Source of the DNA: an uncultured Roseiflexaceae bacterium
Lineage (GTDB): Bacteria > Chloroflexota > Chloroflexia > Chloroflexales > Roseiflexaceae
Reading direction: 5' to 3'
Assembly: GCA_937988885.1 (NCBI GenBank)
Contig: CALKHR010000191.1
Span: forward strand, 1-64,000
DNA length: 64,000 nt
Of the stretch, positions 1 through 9,002 are shown in pieces. The translations under genes and the position numbers were made by a program. The notes beneath the pieces were generated by a model. The model was not told the origin of the DNA, ran no database searches, and saw only the letters and a program-made list of their open reading frames with translations. Numbering within the stretch: the stretch's first letter is position 1; every line of letters begins with the position of its first letter.

Positions 1-24
1 GGGGAATGAGTTTGGGCCACAATT

Positions 25-57
25 CCCCTCCAACGGAGGGGTGGCAGGCGCAGCCTG
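25..57. repeat. Small double-hairpin intergenic repeat
   Basis: Two short perfect hairpins lie side by side: CCCCTCC/GGAGGGG at 25-41 and CAGGC/GCCTG at 45-57, followed by the GACGGGGTGGT tail. This is the form of small dispersed palindromic repeats found between genes in many bacteria. It sits in the 5' flank of hsdS, where hsdM would be expected further left. Confidence 0.55.
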
Positions 58-108
58 ACGGGGTGGTATAGGTTGTTGGTTGAAAAAACGAATTGTAGAG
101 GTTGAGGC

Positions 109-1311
109 ATGAGCAGAATGAGCTATATGGAAAAGCTGCTAGATGGCGTTAAAGTAGAGTGGACAACTTTAGGTGATGAAATCTTTGTTGAAATAGCCAA
201 TAGCAGAAGAAAACCAGTAGAATCATCGTTACGTATATCCGGGAAAGTGCCTTACTACGGCGCAAATAATATTCAAGATTATGTCGAAGGATATACGCAT
301 GATGGCGACTTTGTGCTAATCGCAGAGGATGGTTCAGCAAGCGTTGAAAACTACTCAATTCAATATGCAAATGGCAAGTTCTGGGCAAATAATCATGTAC
401 ATGTTGTACGTGGCAAATCGGGCCTATATACTAGATTTCTATATCATTATTTGCAAACTGTTAATTTCAAGCCGTATTTAATGGGTAGTGGTAGAGCAAA
501 ACTGACAAAAGGAAAGATGCTAGAAATACCCATCCCCATCCCCTGCCCTGAAAACCCAGCAAAATCGCTGGAAATCCAAGGCGAAATCGTTCGCATTTTG
601 GACGCCTTTACAGAGCTGACCGCCGAGTTGACCGCCGAGCTAACCGCCCGCAAAAAACAATACAGCTACTATCGCGACCAGTTGTTGCGTTTTGAAAAAG
701 GGGAAGTGGAGTGGAAGACGTTGGGGGAAGTGGCCTTGGATTTTGGCCGAGGAAAGTCCAAGCATCGCCCTAGAAATGATGAGAGATTGTATGGCGGAGA
801 CATACCTTTCATACAAACAGGTGATATTAGGAATGCATCGCATGTCATCTTAAAATATAACCAAACCTATAGCGAGTTTGGGCTACAGCAAAGTAAATTA
901 TGGCCTAAGGGCACGTTGTGTATTACTATTGCAGCCAATATTGCTGAAACATCCATTTTGGGATTTGATGCATGTTTCCCTGATAGCGTAATTGGCTTTG
1001 TTGCTAATCCAGAGAAAACCAGCTCAAGTTATGTTGAATATCTTTTATCGTCAGTTAAAACCAAATTAGAAGAGAAGGGTCAGGGTAGTGCTCAAAGCAA
1101 TATAAATTTAGGTACTTTCGAAAATCTAAAACTACCTTTTCCTCCGCTTGCAGAACAAGAACGCATTGTTGCCATCCTCGACAAATTTGAGGCCTTAACC
1201 AACTCGATCAGCGAGGGCCTGCCCCGCGAAATCGCCTTGCGCCAACAGCAATACGAGTACTACCGCGATCTGCTGTTTAGTTTCCCAAAACCAGAACAGG
1301 CAGAGGCATAA
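109..1311 (+). CDS. hsdS: Type I restriction-modification specificity subunit HsdS (type IC-like)
   Basis: This subunit directs a type I R-M complex to its bipartite DNA target. The 400-residue protein has two target-recognition domains. Each is followed by a conserved helical region ending in a Q-Y-(S/E)-Y-Y-R-D type motif (about 185-190 and near the C-terminus), which is the classic HsdS two-fold layout. The central spacer carries TAEL repeats (about 168-181), as in the EcoR124/EcoprrI type IC family. The start at 109 follows a GAGG-type ribosome site; two more in-frame ATGs lie 3 and 6 codons later. The stop is one base before the next gene, so the three hsd-region genes form an operon. 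Base composition is AT-rich compared with the rest of the window, suggesting acquisition. hsdM is not in the window. Confidence 0.93.
   Translation: MSRMSYMEKLLDGVKVEWTTLGDEIFVEIANSRRKPVESSLRISGKVPYYGANNIQDYVEGYTHDGDFVLIAEDGSASVENYSIQYANGKFWANNHVHVVRGKSGLYTRFLYHYLQTVNFKPYLMGSGRAKLTKGKMLEIPIPIPCPENPAKSLEIQGEIVRILDAFTELTAELTAELTARKKQYSYYRDQLLRFEKGEVEWKTLGEVALDFGRGKSKHRPRNDERLYGGDIPFIQTGDIRNASHVILKYNQTYSEFGLQQSKLWPKGTLCITIAANIAETSILGFDACFPDSVIGFVANPEKTSSSYVEYLLSSVKTKLEEKGQGSAQSNINLGTFENLKLPFPPLAEQERIVAILDKFEALTNSISEGLPREIALRQQQYEYYRDLLFSFPKPEQAEA
619..648 (+). repeat. 12-bp tandem repeat encoding TAEL units in hsdS
   Basis: Two consecutive 12-bp units (ACCGCCGAG plus a Leu codon) at 619-630 and 631-642 are followed by a partial unit, ACCGCCCGC, and preceded by a TEL half-unit. 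In EcoR124I versus EcoR124II, known variation in TAEL copy number changes the non-specific spacer of the recognition site. Confidence 0.8.
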
Positions 1312-1312
1312 G

Positions 1313-2482
1313 ATGAGCATGACACTAACTGAAATAGCCCAGCAACTCAAAGCAGCCAATAAAAAAGTACAGTTGATCTATGCCTTCAACGGCGTCGGTA
1401 AAACTCGCCTATCGCGGGAGTTTAAGCAGCTAATTGCACCAAAAAAAGACATCGACGAGGGTGATGATGCAGGTGGACCAGAGTCGTCGCGCACAAAAAT
1501 CCTGTATTACAATGCCTTCACCGAAGACCTGTTCTACTGGGATAATGATCTAGAACTTGATGCCGAGCCCAAGCTAAAAATTCAGCCTAATTCATTTACA
1601 GATTGGATTCTTCGGGATCAAGGGCAAGATATGAACATTATCACCAATTTTCAACGCTATACCAATAACAAGTTAACACCGCGATTCAATGAAGAATATA
1701 CATACAAAGACAAAAATGGCAACGAAATCACTGTGCGAGCTTTTTCGGAGGTGACATTCTCCCTTGAGAGCGGCGATGATGAGCATTCAGGCAATCTGAA
1801 AATTTCCAAAGGCGAAGAAAGCTATTTTATCTGGAGTGTTTTTTACACCCTACTGGATCAGGTTATTAGTATCCTCAATGTTGCCGAACCTACTGATCGC
1901 GAAACCAATCAGTTTGACCGACTAGAGTACATATTTATTGACGACCCAGTCAGTTCTCTGGATGAGAACCATTTAATTCAATTAGCTGTAGATCTAGCTC
2001 AACTTATTAAGTCAAACAATTCCGAAGTGAAATTTATCATTACCACGCATAATCCACTTTTTTATAATGTTTTGTATAATGAGTTCAATAGGAAAAACTA
2101 TTTCGAAAAATACAGACTGGAAAAGCAAGAGGATGGAACATATCAATTAGTTGTTCATCCCAACGATTCGCCATTTTCATATCATCTTCACCTCATGGTC
2201 GAAATCGAAAGAGCAGTTAGCACAGGGCAGGTGCATAAGTACCATTTTAATTTTCTTCGCAATATATTAGAAAAAACCTCTACATTTCTCGGTTATACAA
2301 ACTGGGGCGAACTATTACCAAGAACCGATAATGGCAAACATAATCCGTATGAGACCCGAATTATCAATATTTCTAGTCACTCAAAACATGCTGGCGAAGA
2401 AGTAGTAGCACTCACCGACGATGACAAACGCGTTTTAAGCTATTTGATAAAGCAGATTAAGGACATGTATCGCTTTAAATAG
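1313..2482 (+). CDS. prrC: PrrC-type anticodon nuclease (ABC-like ATPase plus tRNase domain)
   Basis: Probable tRNA anticodon nuclease held silent by the type I R-M complex. The N-terminal ABC-type ATPase shows Walker A FNGVGKT (25-31), a signature-like SKGEES (165-170), Walker B plus D-loop FIDDPVSSLDENH (208-220) and a switch His in ITTHNP (243-248). The C-terminal part has R316-x3-E320 with candidate histidines H356/H359. This matches the R-x3-E...H triad known from E. coli PrrC (R320, E324, H356). The stretch NDSPFSY (284-290) resembles the PrrC anticodon-recognition peptide. Length is 389 residues against 396 for PrrC. Its position between hsdS and hsdR is the same as in the prr locus. 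Alternative: a generic AAA_13 ATPase without nuclease activity. The gene is AT-rich like its neighbours. Confidence 0.8.
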   Translation: MSMTLTEIAQQLKAANKKVQLIYAFNGVGKTRLSREFKQLIAPKKDIDEGDDAGGPESSRTKILYYNAFTEDLFYWDNDLELDAEPKLKIQPNSFTDWILRDQGQDMNIITNFQRYTNNKLTPRFNEEYTYKDKNGNEITVRAFSEVTFSLESGDDEHSGNLKISKGEESYFIWSVFYTLLDQVISILNVAEPTDRETNQFDRLEYIFIDDPVSSLDENHLIQLAVDLAQLIKSNNSEVKFIITTHNPLFYNVLYNEFNRKNYFEKYRLEKQEDGTYQLVVHPNDSPFSYHLHLMVEIERAVSTGQVHKYHFNFLRNILEKTSTFLGYTNWGELLPRTDNGKHNPYETRIINISSHSKHAGEEVVALTDDDKRVLSYLIKQIKDMYRFK

Positions 2483-2509
2483 AACAAAGTGTAAACCAAA
2501 GGCAATACA

Positions 2510-5500
2510 ATGACAGATTATAAAACCATCATCGAATCAAACACCTTTATCGTCCTCGATCAATATACCAGGACTTGGAAGGTAGCTGAAAGTTACCAGA
2601 GCGAAGATGCTTTGGAACGGGAGTTTATTCGGGATTTGCAAAGTCAGGGGTATGAATACCTGCCTGAATTAAACACCCCTCAAGCCCTGTTGGAGAATGT
2701 ACGCGAACAGTTGCAAACGCTGAACAACGTACAATTTACAGACGGCGAGTGGCAGCGTTTTGTTGAAACCTATCTGGATAAACCCAGCGACGGCATTATA
2801 GAAAAAACTCGCAAAATTCACGATGACTATATTCATGACTTCGTATTTGATGATGGCCATATTCAAAACATCTACCTGCTCGATAAGCGCACTATTGCCC
2901 GCAATAAACTGCAGGTGATCAGGCAGTTTGAACAAACTGGCAGCCACGCCAACCGCTATGATGTAACCATTTTGGTGAACGGTTTACCGTTGGTACAAGT
3001 CGAACTGAAAAAACGCGGCGTAGCGATTCGCGAAGCCTTTAACCAAATACACCGCTACAGCAAGGAAAGCTTTAATATTGAACACTCCCTGTTTAAGTAC
3101 TTGCAAATATTCGTGATCTCCAACGGCACCGACACCCGCTACTTTGCCAATACAGTAACACGCGATAAACACAGTTTTGATTTCACCATGAACTGGGCAA
3201 AAGCCGACAACACCCTGCTCAAAGATCTGAAAGACTTTACTGCCACCTTCTTCCAGAAAAATACCCTGTTGAATATATTGCTGCGGTATTCGGTATTTGA
3301 TACAAACAACACCTTGCTGATCATGCGCCCGTATCAGATAGCAGCTACGGAGCGTATTCTGCAAAAAATCAAAAGCTCATACCAGGCCAAAAAGTGGAGT
3401 ACCACAGAAAGCGGCGGTTATATCTGGCATACCACTGGCTCTGGTAAAACCCTCACCAGTTTTAAAGCGGCGCGGCTGGCAACTGAACTTGAGTTCATCG
3501 ACAAAGTATTTTTTGTGGTAGATCGAAAAGACCTCGACTACCAAACCATGAAGGAATACCAGCGTTTTTCGCCCGATAGTGTGAACGGCTCCGAAAGCAC
3601 CGCTGGACTCAAACGCAATCTGGATAAAGACGACAACAGGATTATTGTCACTACTATCCAGAAGCTCAATAACCTGATGAAAACCGAAAACGACTTGCCT
3701 ATTTACAACAAGCAGGTGGTCTTTATTTTTGATGAATGTCATCGCAGCCAGTTTGGCGAAGCACAGAAAAATCTGAAGAAAAGATTCAAAAAATTCTATC
3801 AGTTTGGCTTCACCGGCACGCCGATCTTCCCTCAAAACGCCCTAGGTGCCGACACCACCGCCAGCGTTTTTGGCCGTGAATTGCATGCATATGTGATCAC
3901 CGATGCCATTCGCGATGAAAAGGTGTTGAAGTTCAAGGTAGATTACAACAATGTGCGTCCGCGATTTAAAACTATTGAAACCGAAACGGACCTGCGAAAA
4001 CTCAGCGCCGCCGAAAACAAACAGGCACTGCTTCATCCTGACCGTATTCGAGAAATCTCGACTTATATTCTGAATAACTTTCGGCAAAAAACCCACCGTC
4101 TACATGTGGGCAGCAAAGGCTTTAATGCCATGTTCGCCGTCAGCAGCGTCGATGCCGCGAAAGCCTATTACGAAACTTTGAATAAGTTACAGAATGATCC
4201 CGAGTATACAAAAAAGCATACGCCACTGAAAATCGCGACAATATTTTCATTCGCCGCCAATGAAGAGCAAGATGCCGTTGGGGAAATTCCCGACGAAAGT
4301 TTTGATGTCACAGCTATGAATAGTAGCGCCAAAGAGTTTTTAAGCGCTGCTATTGCTGATTACAACGCGTTCTTTAAGACAAACTTTAGTGTGGATGGCA
4401 ACGGCTTCCAAAACTATTACCGTGATTTGGCGAAGCGTGTTATATCCAAAGAAATCGACCTGCTGATTGTAGTGGGCATGTTCTTAACTGGCTTTGATGC
4501 CCCGACGCTCAATACTCTGTTTGTTGATAAAAACCTGCGCTATCACGGCTTGCTGCAGGCCTATTCGCGCACTAACCGCATCTACGATGCTACCAAAACC
4601 TTCGGCAATATCGTCACGTTTCGAGATCTCGAACAAGCGACGATTGATGCCATTACTTTATTTGGCGATAAAAATACCAAAAACGTGGTGCTTGAAAAAA
4701 GCTACAAGGAATACATGCAAGGCTTCACCGATGTACTTACTGGTGAAGCAAGACGCGGATTTATCGAGGTGGTTACCGAGTTAGAAGAGCGCTTTCCGAA
4801 TCCTGATGCGATTTTTCTAGAAAAAGACAAGAAGGACTTCGCAAAACTATTTGGTGAGTATTTGCGCATCGAGAACATACTGCAAAACTACGATGAGTTT
4901 GCCAGCCTGAAAGCCTTGCAGACCATTGATAGAAATGACCCGCAAGCGCTCGAAGCGTTCAAGGCTGAGCATTATCTAAGTGATGCTGACTTGGCCGAAC
5001 TGCAAGCCATCCACATCCCAAGCGAACGGAAGCTTCAGGATTACCGATCAACGTATAACGATATTCGTGATTGGCTGCGTCGCGAAAAGTCCGCAGAAGA
5101 AAAAGACAAATCCACTGTTGATTGGAACGATGTGGTGTTTGAAGTGGATTTGCTTAAATCGCAGGAGATTAACCTTGATTACATACTTAAGTTGATTTTC
5201 GAGCACAACAAGAAGAACAAAACTAAGGTCGAGTTAATTGAAGAAGTGCGTCGGTTGATTCGTGCAAGCCTTGGCAACCGTGCGAAAGAAAGCCTGATTG
5301 TTGATTTCATCAATCAGACTAACCTCGACGCTATTGCTGACGAAGCGTCGATTATTGACGAGTTCTTTACATTCGCTCAGGCAGAGCAGGCCCGCGAAGC
5401 AGAAGAGCTGATTCGGTCAGAGGGCTTGAATGAAGATGCTGCTAAGCGCTATATCGCCATCTCGCTGAAACGGGAATACGCTAGCGAGAACGGCACGGAT

Positions 5501-5623
5501 CTCAACGCTACATTGCCAAGAATGAGCCCGCTTAATCCACAGTACAAGATCAAAAAACAGCGCGTTTTTCAAAAAATCTCCGCCTTTGTAGAAAAATTCA
5601 AAGGTGTGGGTGGGCAGATTTAA
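2510..5623 (+). CDS. hsdR: Type I restriction endonuclease motor subunit HsdR (type IC-like)
   Basis: ATP-dependent DNA translocase and endonuclease subunit that cuts unmodified DNA. The N-terminal PD-(D/E)xK nuclease has D151, E165 and K167 (YDVTI... VELKK). Walker A HTTGSGKT places its lysine at 313, and a DECH box lies at 408-411, followed by an FTGTP helicase motif. These residue numbers match those known for EcoR124I HsdR, as does the length (1037 residues). A C-terminal helical region, probably the contact with the methylase core, ends in the basic stretch KIKKQRVFQKISAF. The gene lies 27 bases after prrC, and composition is AT-rich. Confidence 0.95.
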   Translation: MTDYKTIIESNTFIVLDQYTRTWKVAESYQSEDALEREFIRDLQSQGYEYLPELNTPQALLENVREQLQTLNNVQFTDGEWQRFVETYLDKPSDGIIEKTRKIHDDYIHDFVFDDGHIQNIYLLDKRTIARNKLQVIRQFEQTGSHANRYDVTILVNGLPLVQVELKKRGVAIREAFNQIHRYSKESFNIEHSLFKYLQIFVISNGTDTRYFANTVTRDKHSFDFTMNWAKADNTLLKDLKDFTATFFQKNTLLNILLRYSVFDTNNTLLIMRPYQIAATERILQKIKSSYQAKKWSTTESGGYIWHTTGSGKTLTSFKAARLATELEFIDKVFFVVDRKDLDYQTMKEYQRFSPDSVNGSESTAGLKRNLDKDDNRIIVTTIQKLNNLMKTENDLPIYNKQVVFIFDECHRSQFGEAQKNLKKRFKKFYQFGFTGTPIFPQNALGADTTASVFGRELHAYVITDAIRDEKVLKFKVDYNNVRPRFKTIETETDLRKLSAAENKQALLHPDRIREISTYILNNFRQKTHRLHVGSKGFNAMFAVSSVDAAKAYYETLNKLQNDPEYTKKHTPLKIATIFSFAANEEQDAVGEIPDESFDVTAMNSSAKEFLSAAIADYNAFFKTNFSVDGNGFQNYYRDLAKRVISKEIDLLIVVGMFLTGFDAPTLNTLFVDKNLRYHGLLQAYSRTNRIYDATKTFGNIVTFRDLEQATIDAITLFGDKNTKNVVLEKSYKEYMQGFTDVLTGEARRGFIEVVTELEERFPNPDAIFLEKDKKDFAKLFGEYLRIENILQNYDEFASLKALQTIDRNDPQALEAFKAEHYLSDADLAELQAIHIPSERKLQDYRSTYNDIRDWLRREKSAEEKDKSTVDWNDVVFEVDLLKSQEINLDYILKLIFEHNKKNKTKVELIEEVRRLIRASLGNRAKESLIVDFINQTNLDAIADEASIIDEFFTFAQAEQAREAEELIRSEGLNEDAAKRYIAISLKREYASENGTDLNATLPRMSPLNPQYKIKKQRVFQKISAFVEKFKGVGGQI

Positions 5624-5767
5624 GCAATGCCTATACGCTAATCAAGTGGCGCTAAGCTATGAATCTGAGGCGCGCCCCATCCCAACTCCCCACCCAAAGA
5701 ACGAGCCAATACTTGCACATCCATGCTATAATATCCGCACATCCGTTTCACGTGAGGAGGGTGTGCG

Positions 5768-6928
5768 ATGGCGACAGCGCTGATCTTCGAGCCAGATATC
5801 CAGCAAAAAATGCAGATATTGAGTGGCGAGGCCGAAGATGAAATCACCGAAGTGCCAGCCACGCAGAGCATCCAAGAGGGCGTAAAACACGCCACGGGCT
5901 TTCTCTACAATGCCAAGCGCGAGGGCGGCGGCACCACACGGCTGTTCAAGGTCTTGCAGACCAACGCCTGTCGCTACTCCTGCAAATACTGCTTCACCTC
6001 CTGCGCGATCAAGCGCAAACGCACCACCTTCAAGCCCGATGAGCTAGCCACAACCTTCATTTCCCTCAACCAGCAGAAGCGCGTGGAGGGGCTGTTCCTC
6101 TCATCCGGCATTGTGCCCGACCCCAACACCACGATGGAGAAGATGCTGGCGACGGTGGAGCGGCTGCGCCTGAAGGAGGGCTACACGGGCTACATCCACC
6201 TCAAGCTCATCCCTGGCACGTCGTTCGAGTATGTCGAGCGGGCCGTGGAGCTGGCCGACCGCGTATCGCTGAACTTGGAGGCGCCCAATCAGGCGCGCCT
6301 GAACGAGCTCGCGCCCGACAAGGAGTTCGCCAGCAGTATGTGGGGGCGGCTGGCTTGGGCCGCCGAGCTGATGCGCCGCGCCCGCGCCGAGGGGCGCAAA
6401 GCCGCCCGCAGCCTGACCACGCAGTTCGTGGTGGGCGCAGCAGGCGAGAGCGACCGCGAACTGCTCGAAACCGTCAGCCGAGCGCACCGTGAGCTAGACC
6501 TGCGCCGCGCCTATTTCTCGGCCTTCCACCCCATCGAGCGCTCGCCGTTCGCCGATATGCCCTCCGAGGACCCCATCCGAGCCGCGCGGCTCTACCAGGC
6601 CGATTTTATGCTGCGCGACTACGGCTTCAGCGCCGACGAGCTGCCCTTCGACGAGAACGGCCTATTGCCCCGCGACCGCACGCCCAAGCAAGCTTGGGCC
6701 GAGCGCAACTTGCACGAGCCAATCGAAGTCAACCGCGCTAGCCGCGAGATGCTGCTGAAAGTGCCGGGCATCGGGCCGCGCAGCGTCGATCGCATCATCG
6801 CCGCTCGCCGCCAAACCACCTTGCGCGACCTCAGCCAGTTGCGGGCGCTGGGTGTCACCACCAACTGGGCCGCGCCGTATGTGCTGCTGGATGGCAAGCG
6901 CTCAGCAGTGCAGATGGCGCTGTGGTAG
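5768..6928 (+). CDS. Radical SAM protein with C-terminal helix-hairpin-helix (putative DNA modification/repair)
   Basis: A radical SAM cluster-binding motif C68-x3-C72-x2-C75 (CRYSCKYC) is followed by a fourth cysteine at 79. The C-terminus (about 320-365) is a helix-hairpin-helix DNA-binding segment, LLKVPGIGPRSVDRII. This is the architecture of the TIGR03916-type radical SAM proteins, whose usual partner is a uracil-DNA-glycosylase-like protein. No such partner is visible on either side here. The substrate is unknown; a nucleic-acid role is inferred from the HhH domain. The start follows a strong GAGGAGG site. Composition returns to GC-rich here, marking the right border of the hsd island. 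Confidence 0.85.
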   Translation: MATALIFEPDIQQKMQILSGEAEDEITEVPATQSIQEGVKHATGFLYNAKREGGGTTRLFKVLQTNACRYSCKYCFTSCAIKRKRTTFKPDELATTFISLNQQKRVEGLFLSSGIVPDPNTTMEKMLATVERLRLKEGYTGYIHLKLIPGTSFEYVERAVELADRVSLNLEAPNQARLNELAPDKEFASSMWGRLAWAAELMRRARAEGRKAARSLTTQFVVGAAGESDRELLETVSRAHRELDLRRAYFSAFHPIERSPFADMPSEDPIRAARLYQADFMLRDYGFSADELPFDENGLLPRDRTPKQAWAERNLHEPIEVNRASREMLLKVPGIGPRSVDRIIAARRQTTLRDLSQLRALGVTTNWAAPYVLLDGKRSAVQMALW

Positions 6929-7074
6929 CAATCACTCCCTCTCAACCTTGTAGCTGACTACTTCGTACCCGATATCGGTGGCTTGAAAGCCAATTCCAGC
7001 GCGCTCGCAACAGCCGAAAGCCGAATCGATGATTGATCAGGGCGCACAACGCGCATAGCCACAAAAGGGGTTTT

Positions 7075-7467
7075 ATGAACAACGAGACAGAAGTGCTGAC
7101 GCAGTTTTTCGCTGCGCTCAATCGCAACGACATACAGGGCATCACACAGTATCTCGACCCGCAGATCGAGCGCATCGAGCCAGAGGACTTTCCTTCTGCC
7201 GGTACGTATCGCGGTATCGCGGAAGTCCGTGAGCATATCGCAAAAGGACGCGCAACATGGGCCGAGGGGACCTGCGAGCCAGAGGAGTTCTTCACCAAGG
7301 ATAATAAAGTCGTTGCGTATCTGCACGTGCACGTCCGCCTCAAGGACTCGCACAATTGGATCGACGGACGCTTCGCCGATGGTTTTGTGGTTCACAACGG
7401 CAAAATCACCCAATATCTCACCTTTGGAGAACGAGCCGATGCCCTGAAGTGGGCGGGGATCGCATAA
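7075..7467 (+). CDS. NTF2/SnoaL-like nuclear-transport-factor-fold protein
   Basis: A 130-residue protein of the SnoaL-like NTF2 fold: an N-terminal helix (TEVLTQFFAALNRNDIQGI), the Y-RG-A-V-x(2)-H type loop and C-terminal strands FADGFVVHNGKI. Family members are small-molecule isomerases, hydrolases or orphan ligand-binding proteins, so the substrate cannot be stated. The ATG at 7075 was chosen over an upstream TTG because similarity to the fold begins there. It is the first of seven co-oriented small genes. Confidence 0.75.
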   Translation: MNNETEVLTQFFAALNRNDIQGITQYLDPQIERIEPEDFPSAGTYRGIAEVREHIAKGRATWAEGTCEPEEFFTKDNKVVAYLHVHVRLKDSHNWIDGRFADGFVVHNGKITQYLTFGERADALKWAGIA

Positions 7468-7555
7468 CGAAGCACGCAGCGGCGAACAACAGCCAGCAGA
7501 TGCGGTTTAACAGGTTGGTGAAGGGTCTCTTGGGGCAAAGGATAAAGGATTCCTT

Positions 7556-7984
7556 ATGAACATCGATCAACAAATCGACGACTATATCGCCACGCAACCC
7601 GAACCGAAACGCAGCGAAATGCACGATTTGCACCGTCTCATTCTGGACCTGATGCCAGAGTGTAAGTTGTGGTTCCTAGATGGCAAAGACGAGAATGGTC
7701 GAACGGTTTCCAACCCGAATATCGGCTATGGCGAGCGAACTGTGAAATATGCCGATGGGAAAACCAAGTCGTTCTATCAAATTGGCATCAGCGCCAACAC
7801 CACCGGAATATCGGTCTATATTCTCGGCTTAGATGATAAAAAGTATTTAGCCGAAACATATGGAAAGAAGCTCGGCAAAGCAAGCGTATCGGGGTATTGC
7901 ATCAAGTTCAAGACGCTTAAAGATGTCGATATCGATGTTCTTCAAACCGCAATCCAACATGGGGTTGAGCAGACCAGCATTTAA
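7556..7984 (+). CDS. DUF1801 domain protein
   Basis: A 142-residue protein of the DUF1801 (YdhG-like) fold. It starts with an IDDYIA helix, and the core contains the typical Y-x-G-(K/R) and F-Y-Q-I-G-I strands plus a C-terminal LKDVDIDVLQTAI segment. Family function is not established; members are called iron-chaperone-like in some genomes. A second DUF1801 gene closes the same cluster at 10858. A weak AAAGGAT site precedes the ATG. Confidence 0.75.
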   Translation: MNIDQQIDDYIATQPEPKRSEMHDLHRLILDLMPECKLWFLDGKDENGRTVSNPNIGYGERTVKYADGKTKSFYQIGISANTTGISVYILGLDDKKYLAETYGKKLGKASVSGYCIKFKTLKDVDIDVLQTAIQHGVEQTSI

Positions 7985-8018
7985 CATATTGCATCGTTTT
8001 TAAAGCTTTCATTGTGCT

Positions 8019-8220
8019 CATTGTCATTTCGAACGAGCCGCTAGGCGACGTGAGAAATCTCATTGCTCCGCATTGTAGTGCGCGTTGAGATCTCTCTCAT
8101 TCGTTCGAGATGACAGTGCTTTTCGTTGAAATCGGAAAGTGTGAAAACTACCAAAACAGAGCAATATACTTGGCAGCCGCAGATGGCAATGGGTTTTCAC
8201 CGCTATCCAACCAGATGTGG
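8019..8220. repeat. Composite degenerate repeat: inverted-repeat element plus MITE-end fragment
   Basis: The stretch opens with TGTCATTTCGAACGA (about 8022-8036). It has a near inverted copy, TCGTTCGAGATGACA (8101-8115), giving terminal inverted repeats. The segment 8102-8163 (GTTCGAGATGACAGTGCTTT... CCAAAACAGAGCAAT) recurs at 60882-60946. The next 55 bases resemble the right end of the MITE-like element seen at 31916-32127 and 60947-61154. No gene lies in this gap. Confidence 0.6.
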
Positions 8221-8264
8221 TCACGCATCGGGAACGTGAGCAATCTCGCGGTAAGGATTGAATA

Positions 8265-8969
8265 ATGAGCCAGCATGACACGAAGCGCCTGTATCTGATG
8301 GAAGTTGGGTCGATGCCGGAGTACCAGATTCCGATCGTGTGCTACCTGGTGCAGACGGAGGATGGCAGGAATATTCTGATCGATACAGGTCTGCCAAAAG
8401 TGATACCGGAAGATTCGTCGGAGTTCGAGAATGGGCACGATGTGATCGAGCAGTTGGCGAACATCGGCTTGCAGCCCGATGATATCGATACCATCATTTC
8501 GACGCATTACGATGGCGATCACGCTGGTAGACACGCATCGTTCACGAGGGCGCAGTATATCGTGCAGCGTGCGCATCATCTGGATGCGCCCAGCAAGCCG
8601 CGCTACGCCTCCATTCGCTCCGAGTGGGATCAGCCGATGGAGCGCATTCGGCTAATCGACGGCGACACAGAGCTGCTGCCCGGGCTGGAGTTGATCGAGA
8701 CGAGCGGGCATGTGCTGGGGCATCAATCGGTGCTGGTGCGGCTGCCCAAGACGGGGCCGATCCTGCTGACGGTGGACGCGGTGCCATTCGCCGAGGGCTT
8801 CACCCGCGGCCAACAGGTCGATAGCGATGATCCCGAGGCCCAGGCGACCTACGCCAGTACGCTCAAACTGCTTGATCTGGTCGAACGTGAAGGTATCGAG
8901 CTGGTGATCTTTGGCCATGATCCCGAGCAGTGGAAAACGCTCAAAAAAGCGCCGGAGTTTTACGAGTGA
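8265..8969 (+). CDS. Metallo-beta-lactamase-fold hydrolase (AHL-lactonase-like)
   Basis: A 234-residue MBL-fold protein resembling N-acyl-homoserine lactonase family hydrolases: VCYLVQTEDGRNILIDTGLP leads into the metal site. That site reads H81-x-D83-x-D85-H86 (HYDGDHAG), so the usual second histidine of HxHxDH is Asp. Further metal-ligand candidates are the histidines of SGHVLGHQS (about 150-156), the Asp of TVDAVP and the His of FGHDPEQW. Lactonase activity is not proven. A MITE-like repeat lies immediately upstream. Confidence 0.8.
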   Translation: MSQHDTKRLYLMEVGSMPEYQIPIVCYLVQTEDGRNILIDTGLPKVIPEDSSEFENGHDVIEQLANIGLQPDDIDTIISTHYDGDHAGRHASFTRAQYIVQRAHHLDAPSKPRYASIRSEWDQPMERIRLIDGDTELLPGLELIETSGHVLGHQSVLVRLPKTGPILLTVDAVPFAEGFTRGQQVDSDDPEAQATYASTLKLLDLVEREGIELVIFGHDPEQWKTLKKAPEFYE

Positions 8970-9002
8970 GGCAGTCGTTGTCTCTGCGAAAGGAGTGCTC
9001 AC

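Noticed and set aside
1313..2482. RecF/SMC-type DNA repair ATPase
   Set aside because: Short length, lack of a long coiled coil, the R-x3-E...H tail and the hsdS/hsdR context fit PrrC better.
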